A stretch of DNA of 29,477 nucleotides, from the IMG/VR virus record IMGVR_UViG_3300030109_003848, positions 1-29,477 of that record; one strand, 5' to 3'. A program made the position numbers and the translations under genes. This document shows positions 1 to 5,840 of the stretch, in pieces; the first letter of the stretch is position 1, and each line of letters begins with the position of its first letter. The notes under the pieces are model-generated. The model searched no databases. It was not told the DNA's origin and saw only the letters and a program-made list of their open reading frames with translations. The stretch is from a virus.

Positions 1-31
1 CCCAGCCAAAGGCATGGCGATCTTGAAGCAC

Positions 32-61
32 AAAAAACCCCACCGACGTGAGCCGGTGGGG
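32..61 (-). terminator. Rho-independent terminator after the 71-559 gene
   Basis: Perfect 8-bp stem (38-45 pairs with 54-61, CCCCACCG against CGGTGGGG) with an 8-base loop. Read on the minus strand the stem is followed by six T residues (positions 37-32). It lies just 10 bases past the stop codon of the minus-strand gene at 71-559, which is the classic intrinsic terminator layout. If the genome is circular it also separates that gene from the zinc-finger gene whose possible start is at position 15. Confidence 0.85.
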
Positions 62-70
62 CTGTGCGTG

Positions 71-559
71 TTACTCGGCAGCTTGGGCCGTGTACTTGTC
101 CATGATGCCCTGCATCTTCTTTGCGGTCGGCCGCTTGAATGTAGTGGGCTTCTTGTTCGAGGCTGTGAACTCATCACCTGTACAGGCTTTGAATGCTGCT
201 TTCTGTGCGGTGATGTAGTCCTGAAGCAGATCGATCTCGCTGTCTATCGACTCGATCCGCTGGTCGATCCGCTCGGAAGCCAGATCGCTATTGTGCATGC
301 CGCCTCTGGCTGCACCGAACTTTGCGCAGATAATCACTAGCTTGTCGTCGCTGATCTGGTCAGCGCCTTCAAGCTGAATCTTATCGTCGATCAGTTGAAG
401 GATGTCCTTCTTCTTCATGCCGATGAGCCACTCCGCGTGGTCCACGCTCTTTCTGATGAGGTTCTTGGTGAGTGCTGTGGACGAGTATGAATTATTGCCG
501 TCCTTGGAAGGGAAGCTGGCTGCGTAGCCGTCGGTGAAGTGCTGTGTTGCGTTGCTCAT
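71..559 (-). CDS. Hypothetical protein, 162 aa
   Basis: No family recognised. The start MSNATQHF is chosen because GAGAGG lies 8 bases upstream of the ATG at 559; the open frame runs further upstream to position 1000, but that part is Pro/Ser/Arg-rich, lacks a good ribosome site and would cover the structured region. The protein has a Ser/Asn-rich N-terminus, a charged helical centre with coiled-coil character around residues 95-120 (IDQRIESIDSEIDLLQDYI) and a basic C-terminus (KKPTTFKRPTAKK). No helix-turn-helix, membrane segment or signal peptide is visible. It is the only minus-strand gene at this end, faces away from the late genes across a 402-base divergent gap and ends in a strong terminator. 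If the genome is circular it would be the first early gene, so a regulatory or host-takeover role is possible but unproven. Confidence 0.75.
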   Translation of the reverse strand: MSNATQHFTDGYAASFPSKDGNNSYSSTALTKNLIRKSVDHAEWLIGMKKKDILQLIDDKIQLEGADQISDDKLVIICAKFGAARGGMHNSDLASERIDQRIESIDSEIDLLQDYITAQKAAFKACTGDEFTASNKKPTTFKRPTAKKMQGIMDKYTAQAAE

Positions 560-591
560 GATAGAGTCCTCTCTCTCGATGTGGGACGGAC

Positions 592-789
592 TGTGCCGTC
601 GATAGGGGCAGGGAATGCACATCCGGATTGCAGGGCGCAACCCGCAACTCGAGCGCGAAGCGCGATTGCGCGGGCAGCGGGTTGCAGCGCCACCTAAGAC
701 AAGTGGCCTAGCCCTGCTAGGCCCCGTCTTGGCGCGGCCCTGCAAGCCGGATGGGCATAAGGAATGCCCAGACGGCACTGGACGGCACA
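592..789 (+). ncRNA. Highly structured candidate RNA, three-way junction (domain I)
   Basis: Nested inverted repeats too long and ordered for chance. A closing helix pairs 593-600 (GTGCCGTC) with 771-778, or alternatively with the near-tandem copy at 781-788. A 17-base helix pairs 620-636 with 737-753 with a single A-G mismatch (627/746). Inside it a perfect 9-bp helix pairs 637-645 with 677-685 and extends through 648-651/671-674 and 653-655/667-669. After one unpaired A (686), a third arm pairs 687-691 with 731-735 and 696-700 with 726-730, capped by a 7-bp hairpin 705-711/717-723. One G (736) separates this arm from the return strand. A small hairpin 754-758/764-768 follows. Two wobble pairs (U649-G673, G655-U667) exist only if the + strand is transcribed, which favours a plus-sense RNA. 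It lies between divergent genes, just before the small-terminase candidate. Function unknown. Alternatives are a DNA packaging or replication site, or a mobile element with terminal inverted repeats. Confidence 0.6.
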
Positions 790-809
790 CCGAGAGGGAG
801 GATGGCAGA

Positions 810-899
810 ATGACAAAACGCAGCACAGCACAAAGCGATGGCGAAGCAGTCAGGTTCCCGCAGGGCGGCCTGTGGGCGCTTTGTGCGTTGACAGCGTGA
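810..899 (+). CDS. Possible small ORF, 29 aa, in the divergent region
   Basis: ATG at 810 has a good ribosome-binding site (GGGAGGA, 7-base spacing) and the frame closes at TGA 897-899. The peptide begins MTKRSTAQSDGEAV and resembles no family I know. The ORF completely contains the 828-886 hairpin domain, an arrangement seen in leader peptides that control a downstream gene, here the small-terminase candidate at 962. It could equally be a chance ORF in GC-rich sequence; no homologue is recognised. Confidence 0.22.
   Translation: MTKRSTAQSDGEAVRFPQGGLWALCALTA
828..886 (+). ncRNA. Two-part hairpin upstream of terS (domain II)
   Basis: A perfect 10-bp helix pairs 828-837 (GCACAAAGCG) with 877-886, and an 8-bp helix pairs 857-864 with 869-876 around a 4-base loop. 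The second helix stacks directly on the first on its 3' side (876/877) and leaves a 19-base bulge, 838-856. One of its pairs is G860-U873, a wobble possible only in a plus-sense transcript, in agreement with domain I. The hairpin ends two bases before a consensus TTGACA box. It may be the 3' part of the same RNA as domain I or a control element for the late operon. Confidence 0.5.
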
Positions 900-916
900 T
901 CTGAACCGATGCAGAA
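888..916 (+). promoter_or_regulatory. Candidate sigma-70 promoter for the late operon
   Basis: A perfect -35 hexamer TTGACA lies at 888-893. At 16-18 base spacing the -10 candidates (TGCAGA or GCAGAA around 910-916) are poor, so the promoter is either weak, activator-dependent or has an alphaproteobacterial-style relaxed -10. It is correctly placed about 50 bases before the terS ribosome site. Confidence 0.3.
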
Positions 917-917
917 A

Positions 918-938
918 GGGGGGGAACACAAGGGGGGG
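918..938 (+). other. G-quadruplex-type double G7 tract
   Basis: Two runs of seven G (918-924 and 932-938) are separated by AACACAA. This fits the canonical intramolecular quadruplex pattern (GGG, loop 1, GGG, loop 7, GGG, loop 1, GGG). It lies 13 bases upstream of the terS Shine-Dalgarno (AAGGA, 951-955). Confidence 0.4.
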
Positions 939-961
939 TTCAACGATATGAAGGACGCAAG

Positions 962-1339
962 ATGAGCGACGTAGTGAAGCGTAAGGTGACCAGCCGACAA
1001 GCGGCCCTCGTAGATACGCTTGTAGCAAAGGGGTGCAGCATAACAGAGGCCGCTGCAGAGGCTGGCTACGCGAGCGGTGAGAGCGGGAGAGTCACAGCGA
1101 GCAAGGCTTTGCGGCTACCGCACGTTCAGCAGTACATGATTGAACGAGTGGGCGAGGCTCTCGGGCTGAACGCTACGGTAGCGGCAGCAAAGCTGCTGCA
1201 TCTGGCGAGGGGGGCTAAGAGTGAGTACGTGCAGCTAGAGGCGAGCAAGGATATCTTGGACCGCGCTGGCTTCAAGCCCCCTGATCGCCATATGCACTTG
1301 CACGCTGGTGACATATCTGTATCCATCGATCTAACCTAA
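962..1339 (+). CDS. terS: Terminase small subunit (candidate), 125 aa
   Basis: Small terminase subunits bind the packaging site and hand the DNA to the large subunit motor. The N-terminal half (TSRQAALVDTLVAKGCSITEAAAEAGY, about residues 10-37) has the 'T-x-x-Q ... hTEAAxxAGY' helix-turn-helix pattern typical of the family. The middle (LGLNATVAAAKLLHLARGA) and the ASKDILDRAGF stretch near residue 100 match the usual oligomerisation region. Length is normal for the family. AAGGA sits six bases before the ATG. The gene stands about 3 kb upstream of the large subunit instead of next to it. It is more GC-rich than the other structural genes and is flanked on both sides by strongly structured sequence, as expected if TerS recognises a nearby pac or cos site. 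Identification is by pattern only. Confidence 0.75.
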   Translation: MSDVVKRKVTSRQAALVDTLVAKGCSITEAAAEAGYASGESGRVTASKALRLPHVQQYMIERVGEALGLNATVAAAKLLHLARGAKSEYVQLEASKDILDRAGFKPPDRHMHLHAGDISVSIDLT

Positions 1340-1352
1340 GCGGCGAAGCAGC

Positions 1353-1456
1353 GAGCGGTTGCTCTGCAACGCAGAGCAAGGCCGCTCAACTATAGTTAGT
1401 GCAGTCTGCGCGATGCGAAGCCTTGCGTTGCAAGGCAAGCATAGCTTGACTGCGCT
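1353..1456 (+). ncRNA. Structured stretch downstream of terS (domain III)
   Basis: Part of a 255-base gap (1340-1594) between terS and the peptidase gene. Hairpin a: 1353-1358/1382-1387 plus 1359-1367/1371-1379, 15 bp with a 2-base bulge and 3-base loop. It abuts a perfect 10-base palindrome AACTATAGTT (1388-1397). A three-way junction follows: 1398-1406 pairs with 1448-1456 (9 bp, with U1400-G1454 wobble in the plus-sense RNA), enclosing hairpin 1420-1426/1430-1436 (GCCTTGC) and hairpin 1437-1440/1444-1447. The first hairpin could end or attenuate terS transcription, though no T-tract follows. The rest of the gap (1457-1594) is C-rich then T-rich and I see no further gene in it. Confidence 0.5.
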
Positions 1457-1594
1457 GCGGTCGATACCTGTCAATCTGGACTGTCATCGTGGTGGCCCCC
1501 AAAACTGCGTGCCTCCCCCCTCGACCCCGCCCATCACTCTTGTTTTTGCCGCAAAGGCTCTGTAGCATCTCTGCAGTAACAGATGGGGTAAGTT

Positions 1595-2104
1595 ATGGTT
1601 ATTCGTTTATTCGTATTCTTAAGCGTAGGAATATTGGCATATTCTGCTCATGCAGATTGCGCACAGCAGTTAAGTGATGCTGGGTATAGCGTTAAGCGGC
1701 TTGCACCGTTTAGTGATGGTCGTTGCGGCATTGATGATCCGGTGCTTGTATATGCAACTCCTTCTGCAAAATTTTCATCTCCAATAACTTTGTCATGCAA
1801 GTTTGCTCGCAGGGTTGGTGAGTGGGCGCAGGATATGGGTGCGCGGCGCATAGATCATGTTGGTGGATATAACTGTAGGAAGATTGCTGGCTCGATCTTT
1901 TGGTCACAGCATAGTTATGGCAACGCCATCGATGTAACGGCCATAGATGGTGTTCCTATAAGCAAACAATGGCATTCTGCATACAAGACGGCGTGCCGTC
2001 ACTTTACAACGGCAATAGGGCCGGGGCATGATTCTCGTCACCAGCATCATCTGCACATTGATAATGGTTGGGGTTTTGGGTGCATTGCTGATATTGTGCG
2101 TTGA
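1595..2104 (+). CDS. Secreted extensin-like (M15-type) peptidoglycan peptidase
   Basis: 169 aa. Residues 1-20 form a clear signal peptide (VIRLFVFLSVGILAYSAHA, cleavage after AHA). The mature part matches the extensin-like C-terminal family, related to D-Ala-D-Ala carboxypeptidases of the M15 group: a GYNCR motif (91-95), SQHSYGNAIDV (104-114) carrying the first zinc ligands His106 and Asp113, and HHLHID (151-156) carrying the third His. Six cysteines in the mature chain suggest disulphides in the periplasm. The family is common in alphaproteobacteria and their phages. Expected action is cleavage of peptide crosslinks in the cell wall during entry or lysis. It stands far from the lysozyme and holin, between terS and head genes, so it may be a second endolysin or a virion-associated enzyme. 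Ribosome site is weak (GGGG six bases before ATG). Confidence 0.8.
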   Translation: MVIRLFVFLSVGILAYSAHADCAQQLSDAGYSVKRLAPFSDGRCGIDDPVLVYATPSAKFSSPITLSCKFARRVGEWAQDMGARRIDHVGGYNCRKIAGSIFWSQHSYGNAIDVTAIDGVPISKQWHSAYKTACRHFTTAIGPGHDSRHQHHLHIDNGWGFGCIADIVR

Positions 2105-2135
2105 AATATTCGCCAGACTGTGGACATAAAAGAGC

Positions 2136-2999
2136 ATGCTTATTAACACCACGCTCGATGGCCTTCTTAAAAACATGCCGCTGCACCAGAATTTTTATCT
2201 GCGTGGCATTCTTAACTCGTTTATTCCTGCATTTATGGGCGGCACAGATCGTGTGCTGACAGAAGATGCGTTGAGTGGTGAAGCAGTTGAGATGCTGCGC
2301 ACTCTGGTCAAAGACATTGCTGGCGACATGCTTAATGGCTATTCAACATCAATTACCTATGATGACATCAACAAGAAGTACAATCTTGAAAATGTTTTCA
2401 AGCAGGAGGGCATGGACCTTTCTGGATTTGAAAATCAGGTGAAGATGGCTCTTGGTGGGTTTATTGTTGAAAAGAAGAATAACAAGATCATCATCCATGA
2501 TGACTATGACTTCCCACCTCCCGGCTCTTGGAAGATGTATTCCAACCTAAAAGACTTTGGCGATTATGTTGAGGCTAGTTCTGAAGACATTAGTAAAGCA
2601 CCATATTTTGCCAGCCGCTTTCTTGCTGAACGGTTTATGGCAGAAGGTGATGAGAAGAACTTTGCCATCCGCATTGAGCTTCCAGAAGAGGAGCAAGTAG
2701 TCAACATAGACTATGATGATGACATTCCTGCAGGCGCACAGAACTATGTGTTCCGTGGTGCTATGACCAACAAACGCAAATCTATCTGGGACAAGTTTAT
2801 GAGCATGTTTGTTTCCCCAGCAGAAGCACAGTCTAATGATAATACTGATGCGACAGATTTAACTGATTTGAAAAATGTGCGCATTATGCAGCTAAAGGGC
2901 AGGCAACCATTTCCTATGGATGGTGATGATGAATACGGCAGAATGAATGATGCACAAAGAAGAATAGCAGATACTGATTTAAGTGACTTAGATGGCTAG
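2136..2999 (+). CDS. Hypothetical phage protein, 287 aa
   Basis: No function recognised. The protein is acidic, soluble and without signal peptide or clear membrane helix. Visible stretches include an N-terminal hydrophobic segment (NFYLRGILNSFIPAFMGG, about 19-36), a central HDDYDFPPPGSW (121-132), a glutamate-rich ELPEEEQVVNIDYDDD (about 181-196) and an Asp-rich C-terminus ending in DLSDLDG. Its stop overlaps the next start by 8 bases, so it is co-translated with the basic mini-protein series that precedes the large terminase. Its acidic nature contrasts with its strongly basic neighbours. AT content is close to that of the other late genes, unlike the GC-rich region to its left. Confidence 0.75.
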   Translation: MLINTTLDGLLKNMPLHQNFYLRGILNSFIPAFMGGTDRVLTEDALSGEAVEMLRTLVKDIAGDMLNGYSTSITYDDINKKYNLENVFKQEGMDLSGFENQVKMALGGFIVEKKNNKIIIHDDYDFPPPGSWKMYSNLKDFGDYVEASSEDISKAPYFASRFLAERFMAEGDEKNFAIRIELPEEEQVVNIDYDDDIPAGAQNYVFRGAMTNKRKSIWDKFMSMFVSPAEAQSNDNTDATDLTDLKNVRIMQLKGRQPFPMDGDDEYGRMNDAQRRIADTDLSDLDG

Positions 3000-3333
3000 G
3001 ACACCGGCATGGCAGCGCAAGGCAGGACAGAACCCCAAAGGTGGTCTCAACGCCAAAGGCAGAGCATCTTACAAAACCAAGTCAGGCAAAAAAGGCAATC
3101 TCAAAGCGCCGGTCAAAGGTGGCGCAGACACGCCGCAAAAGCTGCGCAGGAAGGGCAGCTTTCTTGTCCGTATGGGGAGCGCCAAAGGGCCATTGATGAA
3201 GGATGGCAAGAAGACCAGATTGAAGCTCTCACTAGAGGCATGGGGGCATCGAGGTGATAAAGCCAGCGCCGTTGCTAAAGGCAGACGGTTGCTGGCACGA
3301 TATCAAGCTGCAAAGAAAAGGAAGAAGAAATGA
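2992..3333 (+). CDS. Very basic protein of the AWQRKxGxNPKGGLN family
   Basis: 113 aa, dominated by Lys, Arg, Gly and Ala. The opening TPAWQRKAGQNPKGGLNAKG matches a conserved family I know from marine phages (DUF6321-like; number from memory and unverified). A second recognisable block is SFLVRMGSAKGPLMKDGKK (about 57-75). The C-terminus is a lysine run. Charge suggests nucleic-acid contact, for example DNA condensation in the head, but no function is established. It starts inside the end of the preceding gene (8-base overlap) and overlaps the next start by 4 bases (ATGA), so translation is coupled. Confidence 0.8.
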   Translation: MARTPAWQRKAGQNPKGGLNAKGRASYKTKSGKKGNLKAPVKGGADTPQKLRRKGSFLVRMGSAKGPLMKDGKKTRLKLSLEAWGHRGDKASAVAKGRRLLARYQAAKKRKKK

Positions 3334-3443
3334 AGAAGATGGCAAAGAAGGCTGCGAAGAAGTCTATGCTTACTGCCAAGCAAAAGACCCTTCCTAAGTC
3401 TCTGCAAATGAAGATTCTCAAAGCCAAGATGAAAGGTAAATAA
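3330..3443 (+). CDS. Basic mini-protein, 37 aa
   Basis: Sequence begins MKKMAKKAAKKSMLTAKQ and ends in KILKAKMKGK; roughly 40 percent Lys. The start overlaps the stop of the previous gene in an ATGA junction, the normal sign of coupled translation, and the next gene starts one base after this stop. Short conserved phage proteins with the LPKSLQMKILKAK pattern occur in this position in other marine phages as far as I recall. No function known. Probably real because it sits in an unbroken series of coupled genes with no spare bases. Confidence 0.65.
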   Translation: MKKMAKKAAKKSMLTAKQKTLPKSLQMKILKAKMKGK

Positions 3444-3444
3444 C

Positions 3445-3555
3445 ATGCCGGGAAAAGCTATGAAGCCTGCAAAGAAGGCTGCCAATAAAGGCGCAAAGAA
3501 AGCCATGCCTAAAAAGAAGATGCCTGCTGCTGGCAAATATAGCCGAGGCTATTGA
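3445..3555 (+). CDS. Basic mini-protein, 36 aa
   Basis: Starts MPGKAMKPAKKAANKGAKKA and ends AAGKYSRGY. The composition (Lys, Ala, Pro repeats) resembles histone-tail-like or DNA-condensing peptides. It starts one base after the upstream stop, and its own stop overlaps the next start by one base (TGATG). GGTAAATAAC before the ATG offers only a weak ribosome site, so re-initiation from the upstream gene is likely. No recognised family. Confidence 0.6.
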   Translation: MPGKAMKPAKKAANKGAKKAMPKKKMPAAGKYSRGY

Positions 3556-3731
3556 TGGCTAAGTCTCGCGTCAATGAAGCTGGCAACTATACCAAGCCAG
3601 CTATGAGGAGGCGTATCTTTCAGCGCATCAAGGCTGGTGGCAAGGGGGGAGCGCCGGGACAATGGTCGGCGCGTAAAGCTCAGATGCTAGCTCTTCAGTA
3701 CAAGAAAGCTGGCGGGGGCTATAGAAACTAA
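3555..3731 (+). CDS. Conserved basic protein of the SRVNEAGNYTKP type
   Basis: 58 aa. The chain MAKSRVNEAGNYTKPAMRRR followed by KAGGKGGAPGQWSARKAQML and a C-terminal KKAGGGYRN is a strongly conserved small family found in marine phages and, as I recall, in algal giant viruses (I believe DUF5872; number not verified). The conservation makes this gene certain despite its length. Function is unknown; the Gly-Lys-rich core and Trp suggest nucleic-acid or membrane contact. It is joined to its neighbours by 1-base TGATG and TAATG junctions. Confidence 0.8.
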   Translation: MAKSRVNEAGNYTKPAMRRRIFQRIKAGGKGGAPGQWSARKAQMLALQYKKAGGGYRN

Positions 3732-3880
3732 TGGCACTTACTAAGCGACAAAAGCAAACCCTGTCTAAGCATGCGAAGCATCACACGCTCAAACATATGC
3801 GTGTGATGCGAAAGATGATGAATGAAGGCAAATCATTCACTCAGGCGCATCGAGAAACTCAAAAGAAAGTTGGCCGTTAA
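3731..3880 (+). CDS. Conserved basic His-rich protein, 49 aa
   Basis: MALTKRQKQTLSKHAKHHTL is a well-conserved opening in small phage proteins (LTKRQ-x-TL-x-KH-x-KHH), followed by KHMRVMRKMMNEGKSFTQAH and ending QKKVGR. The protein is helical, with Lys, His and Met clusters, and has no recognised fold. Junctions to both neighbours are one-base TAATG overlaps. Role unknown; a head or packaging role is suggested only by its position before the large terminase. Confidence 0.78.
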   Translation: MALTKRQKQTLSKHAKHHTLKHMRVMRKMMNEGKSFTQAHRETQKKVGR

Positions 3881-4131
3881 TGGCACTGTCCAAGTCACAA
3901 AAATCTTTGCGTTCTTGGACTCGCCAGAAGTGGCGCACAAAATCCGGCAAGCCATCTACTCAAGGCCCAAAAGCAACAGGTGAACGCTATCTGCCTGAGA
4001 AAGCCATCAAGGCCATGTCATCTTCTCAGTATGCAGCATCAACAGCCGCAAAGCGGCGTGCCATTAAAAAGGGCAAACAGTTTTCCAAACAACCAAAAGC
4101 CGCACGTAGAATATCCAAGAGGTATAGATGA
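3880..4131 (+). CDS. Conserved basic protein, TGERYLPEKAIKA family
   Basis: 83 aa. Residues about 5-30 (KSQKSLRSWTRQKWRTKSGKP) and 34-46 (TGERYLPEKAIKA) form a motif pair seen in many marine phages, followed by SSQYAASTAAKRRA and KQFSKQPKAARRI. Strongly basic. Related proteins occur next to the other mini-proteins listed here, so the whole series probably works as a set. No activity is known. The stop overlaps the next start by four bases (ATGA). Confidence 0.8.
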   Translation: MALSKSQKSLRSWTRQKWRTKSGKPSTQGPKATGERYLPEKAIKAMSSSQYAASTAAKRRAIKKGKQFSKQPKAARRISKRYR

Positions 4132-4322
4132 GTTTTATGCATACTTTGAAGAAGGAAGAGCGCGACCTGTTGCGGCGCGTTGTTCGATCTATTCATATGC
4201 AATACTTTCCCAGAGAATTTCAAACTGACTACGAAGCCGACAAGATTATTGCCAGCATCGGCCCTTCTACTGTTGAGCATCTGATTAAGCAGGGTAAGGA
4301 CCGCCAGATTGACCAACTTTAA
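4128..4322 (+). CDS. Small conserved protein preceding the large terminase, 64 aa
   Basis: Begins MSFMHTLKKEERDLLRRVV and continues through QYFPREFQTDYEADKIIASI with a helical C-terminus. Unlike its basic neighbours it has balanced charge. Its position (ATGA overlap upstream, 14-base overlap with terL downstream) suggests translational control of terL, whose start is a TTG inside this gene. No homologous fold recognised. Confidence 0.7.
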   Translation: MSFMHTLKKEERDLLRRVVRSIHMQYFPREFQTDYEADKIIASIGPSTVEHLIKQGKDRQIDQL

Positions 4323-5829
4323 GTTCAAGCCAGACGGCGAAGTTCTAAAAGAATTTATGAAGGACGATTCGTTCTTCCGTGGTCTGCGTGGCCCTGTTGG
4401 CTCTGGTAAGTCTGTTAGTTGCTGCGTTGAATTGTTTCGCCGCGCATTGCAGCAGAAAAAAGGTACAGATGGTATCCGCAAGTCTCGCTGGGCTGTTATT
4501 AGAAATACCAACCCACAGTTAAAAACTACTACGATCAAGACATGGCTTGATTGGTTTCCCGAAGAAGATTGGGGTAAGTTTTTATGGTCTGTGCCTTATA
4601 CACATCACATTAAGAAGCAAGATATCGATCTTGAGATAATCTTCTTGGCCCTCGATAGGCCAGAGGATGTAAAGAAACTGTTGTCACTTGAGCTTACAGG
4701 CATCTGGGTCAATGAGGCGCGTGAGATTCCAAAGTCTATTATTGATGCATGCACTATGCGCGTTGGTCGCTATCCTTCAATGAAGGATGGTGGCTGTACA
4801 TGGACAGGAATGATATGTGACACTAATGCCCCAGAGGAGGATCATTGGTGGCCGATAATGTCAGGAGAAGTGCCAGTGCCGGACCATATTGGCAAAGAAG
4901 AAGCCAAGATGCTTATCAAGCCGGACAACTGGCAGTTCTTCACACAACCAGCCGGGATGCGCGAAAAGAAGAACGAAGACGGCGATGTAGAAGGATACGT
5001 TCCAAACGAAGTCGCAGAGAACAAAAACAATATGCGCAGCGACTATTATCCGAACATTGTGCAGGGCAAAACAAAGTCATGGATTGATGTATATGTGATG
5101 AACCGTCTGGGTAGCATTCAAGATGGCAAGCCTGTCTATCCTATGTTTGCACCTGATATTCATATTGCTAAAGAAGAGATACCAGTAGCATCAGGGATGC
5201 CGGTATATATTGGCATCGACTTTGGTCTGACGCCTGCTGCTATTATTGGGCAAAAGATTCGCAACCGCTGGATGCTACTACAAGAGATTGTAGCTTTCGA
5301 CATGGGCATTGTACGGTTTGCGGAAGTGTTGCGGCATGAGATCAGTACACGATACGGTGATTGCGAGATCATTATCTTTGGTGATCCTGCGGGTGATTTC
5401 CGTGCGCAAACAGATGAATCAACTCCGTTCCAGATACTTCGTGGCGCTGGCCTCAATGCAAGACCAGCGCCGAGCAATGATGTAACATTGCGCCTTGAAT
5501 CTGTATCTGCGCCATTAACGCGCATGGTTGAAGGTTTGTCTGGCCTGTTGATTGACCAACGTTGTCGCATGATTATCAAAGGCTTTGAGGGTGGGTATCA
5601 TTACAAACGGATACAGGTTTCTGGTGAAAGATATGCTGATAAGCCAGACAAAAACCACTTTTCTCATATCCATGATGCACTGCAATATATGATGCTTGGT
5701 GCTGGTGAAGGTCGTTCGATCTTGTCAAATGTCTCTATGGCGACTAAACCTTTTCAAGCGACAAGAGACTTTGATGTCTTTTCACGCAAGCCAAAAAAGC
5801 GTAGACAAGGATTGTGGGCAAGGATGTAA
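4309..5829 (+). CDS. terL: Terminase large subunit
   Basis: 506 aa. ATP-driven DNA packaging motor with a headful or cos nuclease. Walker A is GPVGSGKS (28-35), Walker B is GIWVNEA (131-137) with catalytic Glu136. The RNase H-like nuclease domain shows the three expected acidic sites: Asp304 in YIGIDFG, Asp359 in IIFGDPAG and Asp456 in HDALQY. The long ATPase-to-nuclease spacing and the PVYPMF segment are typical of podovirus terminases. The start is TTG at 4309 with AAGGA 8 bases upstream, inside the previous gene; no ATG precedes the conserved KFKPDGEVLKEF region. The C-terminal tail is basic (RKPKKRRQG), as expected for portal contact. Confidence 0.95.
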   Translation: MTNFKFKPDGEVLKEFMKDDSFFRGLRGPVGSGKSVSCCVELFRRALQQKKGTDGIRKSRWAVIRNTNPQLKTTTIKTWLDWFPEEDWGKFLWSVPYTHHIKKQDIDLEIIFLALDRPEDVKKLLSLELTGIWVNEAREIPKSIIDACTMRVGRYPSMKDGGCTWTGMICDTNAPEEDHWWPIMSGEVPVPDHIGKEEAKMLIKPDNWQFFTQPAGMREKKNEDGDVEGYVPNEVAENKNNMRSDYYPNIVQGKTKSWIDVYVMNRLGSIQDGKPVYPMFAPDIHIAKEEIPVASGMPVYIGIDFGLTPAAIIGQKIRNRWMLLQEIVAFDMGIVRFAEVLRHEISTRYGDCEIIIFGDPAGDFRAQTDESTPFQILRGAGLNARPAPSNDVTLRLESVSAPLTRMVEGLSGLLIDQRCRMIIKGFEGGYHYKRIQVSGERYADKPDKNHFSHIHDALQYMMLGAGEGRSILSNVSMATKPFQATRDFDVFSRKPKKRRQGLWARM

Positions 5830-5840
5830 AGGGGAATATC

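Noticed and set aside
592-886. tmRNA, RNase P RNA, group I intron or retron RNA
   Set aside because: None of the conserved core motifs I know for these was found, and no reverse transcriptase or homing endonuclease gene is present.
615-899. 94-aa plus-strand ORF across the structured region
   Set aside because: No ribosome site at 615, Arg/Gly/Pro-rich shadow composition from inverted repeats; only the internal 810-899 part has a credible start.
560-1000. N-terminal extension of the 71-559 protein up to position 1000
   Set aside because: The extension is Pro/Ser/Arg-rich, has no ribosome site and crosses the strongly structured region; a good site precedes the ATG at 559.
1359-1677. Small ORFs in the terS-peptidase gap
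   Set aside because: No ribosome sites, composition dictated by hairpins, and overlap with the signal peptide of the real gene at 1595.
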